From the NCBI GenBank assembly GCA_009193035.1, contig SWDT01000100.1, positions 61,545 through 125,544 of the forward strand: a stretch of DNA of 64,000 nt, read 5' to 3'. The DNA is from Halicephalobus mephisto (Eukaryota; Nematoda; Chromadorea; Rhabditida; Panagrolaimidae). Within the stretch, counting starts at the first letter, position 1; each line of letters begins with the position of its first letter. Shown here one piece after another: positions 43,251-54,434 of this stretch. The translations under genes were made by a program, and so were the position numbers. The notes under the pieces are model-generated. The model worked only from the letters and a program-made list of their open reading frames with translations, had not been told where the DNA came from and ran no database searches.

Positions 43251-46200
43251 TCAACAATTTTCAACATTATTTTTTTCAGGTCTTCCTTGAATAAAAATCA
43301 CTTGTCGAAACGTTATATTTTTATAACTATCTTCAATAACGTATGATTTTTCATCATCTTTTGGTTCTCGAATTTTTCTATATGTCAATAATCTTCTCGA
43401 TCCTCTATTTGTCAAAATCTGTTCACAATTTTCAATCAATTCCAAAGCTTCATGTTTAGGAAGAACATTTTCCGAATACCTGCAAAACAATAATCATTAT
43501 TCTATTTTCACTATTTAATTTAAAAAATTAATAAAAATCATTGAATAAAAAACAAATATTAAAAAATAAAAATAGATTTTTCAAAGTGACTTGTCAAACA
43601 AAAAATACAAGCATTCAGGAAGCTCCCTAAAAGATCCGGCTATCGAACAAAGAAACCTTCTCCATATATAAGCGGATATCCCACAAGCAAATAATATTAT
43701 TTTATTCTAACCTTTTTTAAATATAAAATTTTCAGGTCTAAACTTGCGGTAAAATTTCAAAATGCAGCAGTATATACTACTTGGAATTTTAACATTTTTC
43801 CAATTAACTATCGCCGGTTTGAATATTTTCTTTAAATTACTAAATTATTCAAATTTTTACAGTACACGATTGTTATCATGCTTGGTCTGAAATAATTCCA
43901 GAAAAATCCTGTTCTAAAGCAGCTGATTGTGGAGATCCAAATGCTGACTGCATTTTCAGTTTATCCAAAAATTCACATATATGTTGTAGACCAAAATCTG
44001 GAGCTATTCTTCCCAGTTTGTTATTTATAAAATTTATTTTTTTCTCAATTTAAAATTTCAGGTTGTCCATTAGGAAAAAAACTTTTATCCATAGGTAAAA
44101 ATACAGGAATTGTTTGTAACAACAACGATCAATGTCCCGATGGATTCATTTGCTTAGAAAGCATTACCAATTTCGACAAATTTCCTGGACAACAAAACAA
44201 AATCTGCTGTCAATAACAAACTTATAAATTTCAAAATAACAATCATTGTAAAATTATCCAAAAATTTTCACAATATCTAAGAGCTCCCAGAAAGTTAATA
44301 AAAAAATAGAAAAAAACCAAATTTCCATTTTTCCTAATTTTAGATAGAAATTCCAAAAAAATATATAAACTATTTTAAAATAATAATATTTATGCTAAAA
44401 TATATCTATTATAAAAATTAAAAATAATATTTTTAAATATCTCAACATAAATTTCGAGAATTTCTAAAAAATTAAAAGTAATCATTTTTAATAACCAATT
44501 GCAAAATTTATCATTTTTCCTAATTTTAAACAAAAATTCTTAATTTTAATAATATTTTTATTTTATTAAAACAAAAAACTTACGTTTCTCTAATAACCGG
44601 AAACCAATAGGCTAGTCTTCCATTAATCTCCAATCTCGAAGCCGCCAGATCCATCAAATCCAAAAAAACTTGATTTAAATTATATTTTGTTTTTTCTGGA
44701 ATATGTTGTTCATGAGCAGAACTAGGTAATGTCCAATGTTCTTTTCTTTCTTTATTTCCTACTTTTCTTCCTTTTTCTCTTATACCATATGGCGGATCTG
44801 CTGAAATAGCATCAAATCTAACATTACTTCTCCAAATTCCATGTCTACTAGCATCACCAATAATAACATCACCATAAAAATTTTTCAATCCATATTGTTC
44901 AAAATTACTTAGAACATTTTGATCATCTTTTAAAAATCCTTCTCCTTTTCTTGCTGATTTTCCTTCGCCTCTAGCAACGAGATAATTAATCTCCGTTCCA
45001 ATTACTTTACTTCCAAAATGAGCCGCAGGAATCAGTAATCCTCCTAAGAAACTTTCATTATCAAATTATTAAAAATAATTTTTTATCAAATTTTTGAAAT
45101 TATTTTAAACAAATTTGATTTTTACTTACCAGATTTACCATTTTTCTACTTTTATACATTCTACTCACGAAAACTAGGTACATGGTATATGACATTCAAT
45201 GTATCAATACATTAAATACAATGCACCAATATCAGCTTAATATACTGGATACATCAAACCGGCTCTGGTATATCAGACATATTATATTCAGTATATTCAA
45301 ACGCTAAGTTGAGATCGGTAGACAGTATTTAATGTATTCAGTACATCAAACCGGCTCTGACGTATCAGACATATTATATGCAGTATATCCAAACGCTAAG
45401 TTGACATCGGTAGACAGTACTCAATATATCGATACATTAACTGCAATATATCCGACAGACTAGAGCCGTTTTAATGTACCTCTTTTTATGTGTACAAAAG
45501 AATTCAAAAATGTCATAAAAACTAGATTATTGAAAAACTAGAAACTTTTTACGACATCGTTTTGACAAGCATTTTAACTGTCAAAAGAATAATAGGAAAA
45601 CAAAGCAAGATGATTTCAATAGTAAATTTACAATTTCCTGTTTTTTCTTATTCTAATTTTAGACGAGAATTCAAAAACTACACAAAACAACACTATTCCA
45701 AAATCAACAGTAGAAATTTTCAAAATATTTGAGTCCAAATTTCTGGGATTTTTTGAAAAATTCTAAAATTACTGTAGAAGGTATATAAAAAGAAAACTAT
45801 CAAATTTCAACTATTAATCAGAAAATTCACAAAAATTTAGAAATCTTAAAAATACAATTATTAAAAAAATTTCTTGTAAAATTGTTTTAATAAACTTTTT
45901 TCAATTTTTTAGAAAATTCCAATTATTAATTAAAAATTTTCATTTTTTTTCAACTTCCAAAAAATCACAGAAATTTAGAAATCTCAAAAAATACTATTAT
46001 TTTTAAAATTTCAATTATTAATTAAAAATTTTCACTTTTTCGATTTCCAAAAAATTATGTAAGAATTTTGAAAAAAATATAAATTTAAAAATTACAATAT
46101 TTATAAAAATTAACTCACCAGTACCACAAAACGGATCCAACAAAATACTATTAGGCCTTGCTTGAACCAAATTTGATTGAATAAATGCCAATTCCGGATC

Positions 46201-47278
46201 CATTGTCGAATTTCCAATATATTTTCTTTCTTTTAAATTATATATTGTTTTTAAATTATTCTGACCTTCACCAACATTAATACCAAAATAAATTTTTCTT
46301 TTTTCAATAGGTAATGTTGCCAAGTCTTCAATAAGATAAAATTCAAAAATTGGATTTTTCAAATCTACTGGAGCTTTGATATTTCCCATAAATTCTGTAA
46401 ATTTTTCTCTCATTTTTTTAACTTTATCTTCTGTCGTTTTTTTTCCATAGGTTTTAAATCTAAATCTCCATGAAGAAGTTTCATTATTGAATTTTTCCCA
46501 AATTTCATTTTTTTCTTTCATTTTTTTTTCAATTAAATCAAAATTATTTTCTTCAAAAATAATTTCAAAAACATTTTTCAATAATGTTGTTCTACTGAGA
46601 ATTTTCTTCACAGGACCATCTGATTCAAATTCCATCACATACAAATGAGTCTAAAAAATTTGAATAAAAAAGTTTTATTTTTAACAACATGTATTTTCTC
46701 GGACTGGTTATTTCATTACTGTATTTATTATTTTCTATGATTTTCTTTTGCGGTATTCGAAAAAAGAAAAACGTTTTTTCAGATCAATCAATTCAAAACC
46801 AAGCCAAATTTCCTGAGGGTACTTACAGTAATTCGAAAAAATCCAAATCTGTTCAATTTTCTGATGACCAAATTCCGTTTTCCAAAAATCCCACATTCCA
46901 GAATAATCCCAAAACACCCATCGAAGATGATGATGACGATTACGACAACATAACTCAAATGGATAATCCTAATCTTCCATCAATCGCTATTGTCAAAACT
47001 CCTGGAGGTAGATTCAAACAAGTAAATTCTTTCTCCAAAATTTCGTCCATCAATCAATCATACTAATCCAAATCTCATCAATTTTTCAAAATTAAACTAA
47101 ATAAAATCCTTACCTTATCATTCTTGATCCAATCATTATTAATTTCAATTCCAAATAAATCACACACAGATAGAAATTCTGGAATTCTAAAATTTTCATG
47201 ATTTTGAGAAAACACAAATAAAAATCTCTTCATTTCTCTAGATTTCTTAATCGGCGGTTCAACCACTTCACCTGCCAT
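43251..47278 (-). CDS. TRM11: tRNA (guanine10-N2) methyltransferase
   Basis: Catalytic subunit that, with TRM112, methylates G10 of cytosolic tRNAs using SAM. Exons are 47278-47114, 46650-46119, 45043-44584 and 43479-43251 (phases 0, 1, 2), 461 aa, close to the 463 aa of human TRMT11. The N-terminal exon begins MAGEVVEPPIKKSREMKRFL. Exon 2 carries the THUMP-like region and ends in the SAM-binding motif LLDPFCGTG (about residues 224-232), completed by GLLIPAAHFGSKVIGTEINY. The catalytic DPPYG is at about 315-319. The C-terminus contains EALELIENCEQILTNRGSRR, which matches the family. It starts 153 bases downstream of the SNF2 gene stop with repeated tttttttag acceptors in between, as in trans-spliced operons. 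Introns 1 and 3 contain genes on the opposite strand, and intron 2 has a palindromic repeat. Confidence 0.93.
43665..43672 (+). promoter_or_regulatory. TATA-box-like element for nested lustrin-type gene
   Basis: TATATAAG lies about 97 bases before the ATG of the nested gene, within TRM11 intron 3. A ttttcag acceptor follows at 43729-43735. Confidence 0.4.
43762..44216 (+). CDS. Secreted cysteine-rich protein, lustrin-type repeat; nested in TRM11 intron
   Basis: Exons are 43762-43816, 43863-44015 and 44062-44216, each junction phase 1, giving 120 aa. A clear signal peptide (MQQYILLGILTFFQLTIA) is followed by two cysteine clusters. The first has Cys spacing as in HDCYHAW, CSKAADCG, DCIF and ICCRPK. 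The second, CPLGKKLL, then VCNNNDQCPDGFICLES and a terminal KICCQ, fits the cysteine-rich lustrin/EB-like repeat common in nematode secreted proteins. Likely extracellular, perhaps cuticle-associated or a protease-inhibitor-like scaffold; the role is unknown. It lies antisense inside TRM11 intron 3 (43480-44583) and has its own TATA-like box and an acceptor 27 bases before the ATG. Each exon encodes a compact unit. Confidence 0.8.
45177..45480. repeat. Foldback-like element with internal 92-bp repeats, TRM11 intron 2
   Basis: The outer ends are inverted: ggtacat at the left and atgtacc at the right, with a longer imperfect match (gtacatcaaaccggctct against agagccgttttaatgtac). Inside, a 92-bp unit occurs twice in tandem, starting acatcaaacc at 45251 and 45343, sharing cagacatattatat and aaacgctaagttga. 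This looks like a MITE or foldback element. No target duplication was identified. Confidence 0.55.
46689..47066 (+). CDS. Small single-pass membrane protein nested in TRM11 intron 1
   Basis: Single-exon ORF of 125 aa lying antisense entirely within TRM11 intron 1 (46651-47113). Residues 1-24 form one hydrophobic helix (MYFLGLVISLLYLLFSMIFF) followed at once by the basic stop-transfer IRKKKN. The rest is a polar, Ser/Asn/Lys-rich cytosolic-looking tail with an acidic run, EDDDDDYDN. The reverse frame on the TRM11 strand is intronic, so the ORF is not a shadow of a known coding exon. Codon content and length are better than the surrounding AT-rich noise. I do not recognise a family. The start is only 38 bases from TRM11 exon 2, so its promoter would overlap that exon. 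Coding status is likely but not certain. Confidence 0.6.
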   Translation: MYFLGLVISLLYLLFSMIFFCGIRKKKNVFSDQSIQNQAKFPEGTYSNSKKSKSVQFSDDQIPFSKNPTFQNNPKTPIEDDDDDYDNITQMDNPNLPSIAIVKTPGGRFKQVNSFSKISSINQSY

Positions 47279-47431
47279 TACCCTAAAATCTAAAAATCTA
47301 AAAAAAATAAAAAACCATTAAAAAATTAAAAATATAAAAATGTTTAAAACATTTCCAATCCATCAAATCTCGTGGTATTTCATATTTGTAAACTACAAAG
47401 AGATCCATTAAATCAAATCATACATCCCGTA

Positions 47432-50400
47432 TCAATCAATTTGAATAACCTCATTACATTTGTTCATTCTTGGATCATATTTAGTTCCTGTTGCATCTAA
47501 AATTTCTCCACCTTCTACACGTCTCAAGTAAGTTTTTCCCGACATCTTCATTACCCTCACATGTTCTCCTTTTTTCAACATTTCCATTTTGTTCGTTGTC
47601 GTTTTTAATTTAATATCTTCCTGAATATACGTTATTCCAAACGTCGGTTGTGGTTCTTTCATTACCGTATTGTTGCTAATTTTATATAAAGTTCCATTTG
47701 TTCCACGAATAGGATGCACCAACGATCTTTCAAAATTCGGAGAACTAAAAGAATGTTGCATATGCTGAGTAGAAGACCCAGGGGCAATTTGAAATTGCGT
47801 TCTATTCAATCCAATATCACTATAGTCCGCATTCCTTAGATCACTTCTAAAACCTCAAATATAAAACTATCCAAAAAATAAAACCTTACAATGATCCTTT
47901 TAAACTTCCATTTTGATACTGTAATTCCCTTAATCTAGCTTCAAATTCAGCATTATAAATTTTACTTCCAGAAACCCTTTCAGCGCCATCATTTCTAGCA
48001 TGTATTGCACTTTCCTGTTGATACAGTAATTCAGCCTCAAGTTTCTCTTCTTCACTCAAACTATACTCCGTTTCAGTAATCATCGAATCATGCAAAAATG
48101 GTTTTTCCGCAATCAATTTACCATAGTTCTTAATAACACCATTCAAAACACAATCATCAAATTCCCAATCTTCCATTTTTTGTTCACCAGAAACAATATC
48201 CAAAGCTTCATCATATTTTAGTAAATCTTCCAGTTGTTTCGTTGTAACTTTCGCAGCACATTGAACTTCGTCAACAACTCTTTCTAAAAATTTCGAAATT
48301 ATTTCCACAAAAAATTCAAATACTACTTAAAAAGTATTATTTCTTAAAAATTTCAGTTTTTTAAAAATCTTTAATTTTTATTTTTAAAATATCTCTTAAG
48401 AAAATCCAAATATTACTTACTTTTCTGAACAGTTTCAACACTATTTTTTAGGAAAATTTTACTATCACTATTCTAAAAGTAATTTTTTTTTTTTTTAATT
48501 TTAAAATTACTTTTCTAAAAGTAATCCATTTTTTAAGAAAACTTAAATGTTATTTTTCTTTAAAAATTTAACACAATTTTTCTAAAAAATTTAATTTTTA
48601 AAACGTTATTTTTTAAAATTAAAATTATTTAAAAAACTCACGTTGTAAACCATGTTTCGAAATTTGTCTATAAAAAATAGCTTGTTCCATTGAATTATAC
48701 ATAATTAATCTATAAACATATGTTTTTTTCTGTTGTCCATATCTATAAACTCTACAAACAGCTTGAGCATCATGACATGGATTCCACGAAGCATCCATTA
48801 TAATAACTCTGTTTGCACTGACCAAATTAATTCCTAATGATCCTGCTTTTGTTGAAATTAAAAATAAATGAAATTTTGATTCATTATTAAATTTTTCAAT
48901 TAATTTTTCTCTTTCACATGCTGGTGTTGATCCATCAAATCTACAGTATGAACTATTTTTAGACCATTTGATTAATTTACCTTCTGAATTTGTCATTTTT
49001 GGAACACATTCTGAAGTCAAAAATCTTTCAATCAAATTCAACGTTAAAACAGACGAACTAAAAAGTAATATTTTTTCTCCAATTTTAATCGTTTCTTTAA
49101 TAATTTCCAACGCTATTACTATTTTGTTACTGTTTTCCATAACCATAGGAGAATAACTTTTAAAAATAGGACCTGCCCATTCATATGTCAATTCTACAGA
49201 AATATCTTCTTCTTCTTCAACAAATTCATTCTGATTAGATCCTCTTTCAACATCAAAAACTTTAAAATAATCATTATGATCCGTGTGTAAAAGTCTTAAT
49301 TTTTCCGCTGCATCAGATATGTTACTTTGACAATTATTCCCTTGGAAATTCCTATTAAAAAAAGAATTAACTGGTTGATCTGCCATTTTCTTCATGTAAG
49401 CCAGATATAACAAATCAGGATGATTCCAAATTTTCGTTCCAATAGCATGGGCCTTTAGGGGATTATACGTATTTAATTTTTTGGAGTACATATCCACTTT
49501 TGCAAAAAGCACAAAAGCACGATATAATTCATGTTGCATTGATGTTTTCCTCACAACAATTACGTATTCCTTATTTTCTGGTAGAATTTTCTTCAATAAC
49601 AATGATGATCTTCTTTGAACAAATCCTTTCAACATTTGTACAAGTGCATGAATTTTCATCTGAGCCCGTTTCACATCCGCAGGAGTAGAATCCAGACATT
49701 GTCCATTCCTGATAGGTCTATCAAACATCGCAGAAAATTCGCCTTTCGTTCCTAGGAAATTAGGACGAACAAAGTTCACCATACAGTAATATTCCACTAG
49801 ATTATTCTGGAGAGGGTATCCTGTCAAAACAATTCTTCTCCTAAAAAATAATAAAACAAATCAAAAACAAAATTAATCAAACCTTGTTCGAACTTGATTT
49901 AGGGCGTTCGATATACTAGTTTTTAGGCATTTAATCTTGTGTCCTTCATCACAGATAACCAAATCGGGACCCGGATCTAGGAGAGCCTTTTTTAAATCCT
50001 GACACACTTCATTATCAATTTCCTCAGCAACTGCAGACTGAAGTACTTTCCTACTTGTCTGAACTGGCTTCTTATTCGTCTGTTTCATAACAAATATTCT
50101 AAACATATCATAACCCATCAGTAGAACTCCTCCTTGTTCTCTCCATTTCACTAAAATAATATAAATAAAAACAAAAAATATTAAAAATTAAATCATAAAA
50201 AACGAAAAACATTAAAAACTAAATCATAAAAAACGAAAAATATTAAAAATTAAGATATATAAACATAAAATATATTTAAAAATGCAAAAATTCAACTTAC
50301 TGATTAAATCTTTTCTTTCATCGAAGGCTTTAACAGCATCGCCTAGGAGAAAAACCCGGAAATTCCTCAAATTTCTACCGTTTCCATCGTTTATCGGAAG

Positions 50401-51969
50401 CCATTTGTCGAATTCAGCTAGCCAATTTTGAATAACATTAACAGGGGTAATAATTAGGACATATTTAGCATCCACTGTTCTTAAAAAAACATCAACAAAT
50501 TCGATTATTTGGAGTGTTTTTCCAAGACCCATTGAATGAGCAAGAACACAACCAAAACCAGGACTATTTTTGAAATCTTTGACTGTTTCAATGATGTTGT
50601 CGTAGAGGAACCTAATGCCTCCCAATTGATGTGGCTTTAATATATCCGTCAAGTGATCTGCAACAAAGACATCTGGATCTTCTTCTGGTCTGTCGTGATT
50701 GATAAGAAGCCGACCTTGAGCATTTCGTTCGACCGATTCCGGATCGTTTTTCTTCTTTTTGCTCTGTCTTGCAAGTCGAATTTGTTCTTCCTGTCTCGCT
50801 TGAGCCACTTTCCGATCTGTAACCCGTGAAATATCCGATCTACTGTACTTTGAAAGAGGTTCTGAATTTGAGAACTTCTTGTTAGGGATCTGAGCTTTGT
50901 AAAATACACCGAGACATTCTGGAGTGTCATCATCACTTTCACTGTCATCGCTTATTTCAATCACATCGGTCTGTACAGGAAGGTAATTCGCAATGGAAGG
51001 TGCCTGAAAACCGTTGTGATTACCAAAACTATTGAAACAATCGTAATTAAATTAATTCCAAAACAATAATCATAACTGAAATCAATTTTAAAACTGCAAA
51101 CATGGCTAGAAATACCCTTAAAACCATTTCCAAAACATCAATTAGGATTGCAACTATTCCCAAAACTACAATTTAGATCATGATTACTTGTAAAATAACA
51201 AATATAACCAGAATTACTACTAAAATTATTTTCAATTGATTTTAAAATAATAATAAAGACTATAATCATGTTTAAAATTTTGAAAATTACTTATAAAATG
51301 ACAAATATAACTAGAATTATTGATAAAATTATTTCTGGATTAATCCTACAACCACAATCTTGACTATAGTCGTTTTTCAGGTTGCAATAATTCTCAAAAC
51401 TACAATATAATTGCAATTACTTAGAAAATAATAAACATAACTATTACTGAAATTATTTTTTAATTAATTCAAAAACTAATCGTCATCATAATTATTCCTA
51501 AAAATCATGATTACTGTAATAATTACAATCAAAAGAATGAAGATGATTGTGGTTTTGATTATAATCATTAAAATGACCGTAATTATAAAAAAATGAAATA
51601 GTTCAAAAAACGAAAACAAACCGCAGGTCTTTTGAGAGCCAATCGATCGAGTCTTTCTTTTTCTTGTTGTTGGGCGTCGATTGCGGCATCAGAAACCAGT
51701 GAATCCTGGATTTTACGAAGATTCTTTCGTTTCAATTTTTCGGATTGATGATTTGAGGATATGGATACCAGATCATTGGGATTGGATAACGGATTTTGTG
51801 GTCGATGAAAAGGTCCATATAAATTCTGAGGGTCTTTTGAATCGGATTTACTAGATCCAGGACTTGAATGGACTCCAGATGGACCCGCAGAATCCGGCCT
51901 ACTGGACGACTGTTCCATGATAATTTTGACTTCTTTATCTGCTCGATCTTCAACTCCTTGATTAGACAT
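47432..51969 (-). CDS. ARIP4/RAD54L2-like SNF2 helicase-family ATPase
   Basis: Nuclear SNF2-type DNA translocase. Exons are 51969-51622, 51003-50301, 50150-49883, 49840-48642, 48283-47890 and 47846-47432, with phases consistent throughout, 1108 aa. The N-terminus is Ser-rich and disordered with a basic coiled stretch. The ATPase core shows AHSMGLGKTLQ (Walker A, about residue 268), ICDEGHKIK (DEGH box, about 420) and LTGYPLQNN. It continues VRPNFLGTKGEFSAMFDRPI, STKAGSLGINL and RVYRYGQQK. DEGH and the NGQCLDSTP and QRVVDEVQ segments match ARIP4, not RAD54 or ATRX. The C-terminal exon has a small VRVMKMSGKTYLRR motif. I chose ATG 51969 because tttgtttcag abuts it. The upstream in-frame ATG at 51999 would include that acceptor. 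Probably the first gene of an operon with TRM11. Confidence 0.92.
51015..51580. repeat. Degenerate repeats in intron 1 of the SNF2 gene
   Basis: The 618-bp intron (51004-51621) is filled with variations on aaaactacaat, aatcataatta and aaaatgacaaatataac. Segments such as acttataaaatgacaaatat and acttgtaaaataacaaatat recur about every 115-120 bases. No coding potential. Confidence 0.5.
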
Positions 51970-52212
51970 CTGAAACAAACTTTCATATATCGATTTCATC
52001 CACAGTACTGTAAACTTACTTTTTTATTTAATTTTGTAGATTAAAAAAAAAGTAAAAACCACATCAGATGACGGTCCAATGGGACTTCTGGAAAATTCTT
52101 AAAAAAGAGCGAGTCGAAAACCCAAACAATTCCAAATCTGGTCCTGAAACGAAAAATTTCAGAGTTCCAATTTTGAAACTTTTTATTTTTTATTTTCCTA
52201 CTTTTGTCCTTC

Positions 52213-52690
52213 ATGATTCTTCGAAAATTATACTTCTCTTCCCTTAGGCCAATCCTATCGAGGACCTTAAACAGGACCTATGCCGATCAAAAACGAAATT
52301 TGTAAGTTTTTTTGGATTTTTTTATATAAAGTTTGATTTTTCAGAGACAAGATTCTAGTCACGTTCAAAACAGCAGAAGATACGTTCGAAGTCCAAGGTA
52401 CCATAGGAGAATCTCTACTAGATGTCGTTGTGAACAAAGATGTGCCATTAGACGGATTCGGAGCTTGTGAAGGAACCTTGGCCTGCTGTACTTGTCACGT
52501 CATCCTGAATCAAGACCACTTCGATCGCTTACCCAAACCGGAAGAAGAGGAACTAGACATGCTCGACCTGGCTCCAGAACTCACTGATCAATCGAGGCTC
52601 GGCTGTCAGGTGATCCTGACGAAGGACGACAAACCAGGGATCACTGTCTGCGTCCCTTCCGTCACTCGTGATGCCCGGACCCTCAAGTAG
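52213..52690 (+). CDS. Mitochondrial [2Fe-2S] ferredoxin (adrenodoxin type)
   Basis: Electron carrier of the mitochondrial matrix, used in Fe-S cluster assembly, heme/steroid P450 chemistry or ubiquinone synthesis. Exons are 52213-52301 and 52345-52690, phase 2, 144 aa. The first exon encodes a basic, Ser/Arg-rich mitochondrial presequence (MILRKLYFSSLRPILSRTLN). The ferredoxin fold follows, with the cluster motif GACEGTLACCTCHVIL and the fourth ligand in RLGCQVIL. EELDMLDLAPELTDQSRLGC is the typical acidic partner-binding segment. The usual CST of ACSTC reads CCT here, so one extra cysteine sits next to the ligands. The C-terminus PSVTRDARTLK fits the group. It converges with LSM2 on the other strand, 105 bases apart. 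Confidence 0.95.
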
Positions 52691-52795
52691 AATTGCTCAG
52701 AACTTTTCGGGTTAGGAATTTTTTCATCTGCTCAACATATGAGAGATCTTTTAACAAACATAAATTACAAGTTTCATAACAAAAAGATTGGAAAA

Positions 52796-53157
52796 TCACT
52801 GAGTTTCTGTTACGGTTTTCTTGTCCTTCCGATTCTGGAGGATTTCCTTTCTAGTGGCGTCTTGCAACAGTTGAGTATCTACTCCATCCACTGGCAGATG
52901 AACATATCGGATTACCGACCCTCTGATGAAGGCGCTTTTGACAGAAATCATATAAGGGTACTTCTCGGGGTTGTGGACAGTGATGTCTGTGACCTTCATG
53001 TTCAAGTACTGATCGACAGAGTGGAGGGTCCCTGTCAGCATGAAGTCGTTTTTGAATTCGACTATGACCGTTTTTCCAACGAGGGATTTGAAAAAAGAAA
53101 AGAACAACTGAAAAGGGATTATTATGTAGTTTGACTTCAATGGATATCGCTTACCAT
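52796..53157 (-). CDS. LSM2, U6 snRNA-associated Sm-like protein
   Basis: Ring subunit of LSM1-7 (mRNA decay) and LSM2-8 (U6 snRNP). The start codon alone forms the coding part of exon 1 (53157-53155, ATG directly followed by gtaagc). Exon 2 is 53107-52796, total 104 aa. Sm1 reads FFKSLVGKTVIVEFKNDF, then LTGTLHSVDQYLNMKVTDI. Sm2 is IRGSVIRYVHLP. The tail, VDTQLLQDATRKEILQNRK, is characteristic of LSM2. An acceptor-like tttcatttcag about 35 bases upstream of the ATG suggests a trans-splice site, and TSEN34 ends 168 bases upstream on the same strand. A C-terminal extension of about eight residues (KDKKTVTETQ region) is slightly longer than in vertebrate LSM2. Confidence 0.95.
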
Positions 53158-53325
53158 TCTTAATCCGGCTGACTAATTTCTAGAAGAACTGAAATGAAAT
53201 TTTTCGAAACACTTGATGCAAAATATTATACCGTTAAAACGGAGCAAATAGGAATTGTAGTGAGTTTAAAGTAGATTTATTCGAAAAATAAAACTCAAAA
53301 ATTTACCTGTAGGACCTAAACCGGA

Positions 53326-54434
53326 CTATATGACCATATCGTCCCAAGTCGCGGGCCGTTTCCTCTGCTTGCTATCAGTTTCCGTCGGATTTTCGTCCCA
53401 TTGGTTGATCTTCACGTAGAGGATATTGTCTGTTCCAGGAATGGCGAGTAAAAAACCCTTTCTGACTGTTCTAGAAAGACGACTAAGAGTCAGCATCTCG
53501 GTCATCGGAAACGCTTCTGCACTGTGGCGAATGAGACACATAAAACTGCTGTGAACGGTCGCTGGACTGCCTTCGTAGACCAAGAAGTCACATCCGAATT
53601 TCGCTCCGTCTGTAAGGTAGAATCCTCGTTTCCAAAGGTCGTAGTAGACGTAATACTTGGTTCCGAATTCCAAGTCTTGAGGAAGGAGATCCATCCCGGC
53701 CGCCGGCGCAGGAACCATCCAGTCAGAATCGCCGACTAAAGGAGTTTCTAGTTTCGGTTTTGGCTTCGTCCGTTCCCTGAGAGCTTCTAGTTCGATGGCT
53801 ATTTCCTCCGGCGTCGGGTCTATAGTCCTCTTCTTTCTGGCTTTCCCCGTGGCGATTTTGACAGCTAATTCCTTAAGTTTCCCTTCATCAGGTCCTTTCG
53901 CAGTGGATGATCGAGCTCGTTCCGGCTTCACAGCACCCGGTTCCTCGTGATCCGACGATATATAAATGTCCCCGTGGCCTAAAAGTTAAAAATAAAGCAT
54001 CCTAAAAAATCGAAAAGTAAAAAACTCTAAAATTTTAAAAAACATCTAAGAATTTGATCCTACCAACCTAATTCGCATATCAACTTCACCTCGAAGGCAT
54101 TGTAGAAGACCGGTAGTGAATTAACATCCGGATTTTTCTGATTTTGAATGTTTTTGAATCCTTGAGAACCCATTATCCGGAGATGTTGTAGGATCGCTTC
54201 GAAGCCTAAAACTTGTGGCTCATATATCAAAATCGACAAAAACCTACAATTCTCATCAAAGCAAGCAAATTCATCTTCAGATACATATATGAAAGGGAAT
54301 TTTTTGTCCTTCAAAAAACCGCCGTCAACCTCAGAAGCTCCAGAAGGCTCGTCACCCTTCGTTAGTGGACTAGAAGTACTCGCTTCATCCATCAAAAAAT
54401 CCTCATCGACTTTGGAAATATCTTTTTTGTTCAT
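53326..54434 (-). CDS. TSEN34, tRNA-splicing endonuclease catalytic subunit
   Basis: Nuclease subunit that cuts the 3' splice site of tRNA introns. Exons are 54434-54068 and 53978-53326 (phase 1), 339 aa, near the vertebrate 310. The N-terminal part ends with LPVFYNAFEVKLICELG, which corresponds to the SEN34 N-terminal domain. A charged linker (GKARKKRTIDPTPEEIAIEL) follows. The catalytic C-terminal domain has the Tyr in KRGFYLTDGAKFGCDFLVY, the His in TVHSSFMCLI and the Lys in TVRKGFLLAI, all three expected. Frames in exon 2 run open upstream to the acceptor acttttag, so an internal GTG is not the start. It forms a likely operon with LSM2 downstream: AATAAA and an SL-type acceptor lie in the 168-base gap. 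Confidence 0.93.

Noticed and set aside
51970..51999. Upstream ATG (MKSIYESLFQ) of the SNF2 gene
   Set aside because: It would translate through tttgtttcag directly before the next ATG, a strong trans-splice acceptor.
53326..53931. Non-ATG start of TSEN34 at 53931
   Set aside because: The apparent Met is GTG. The frame continues upstream to a splice acceptor and joins an N-terminal exon that restores the family's N-terminal domain.
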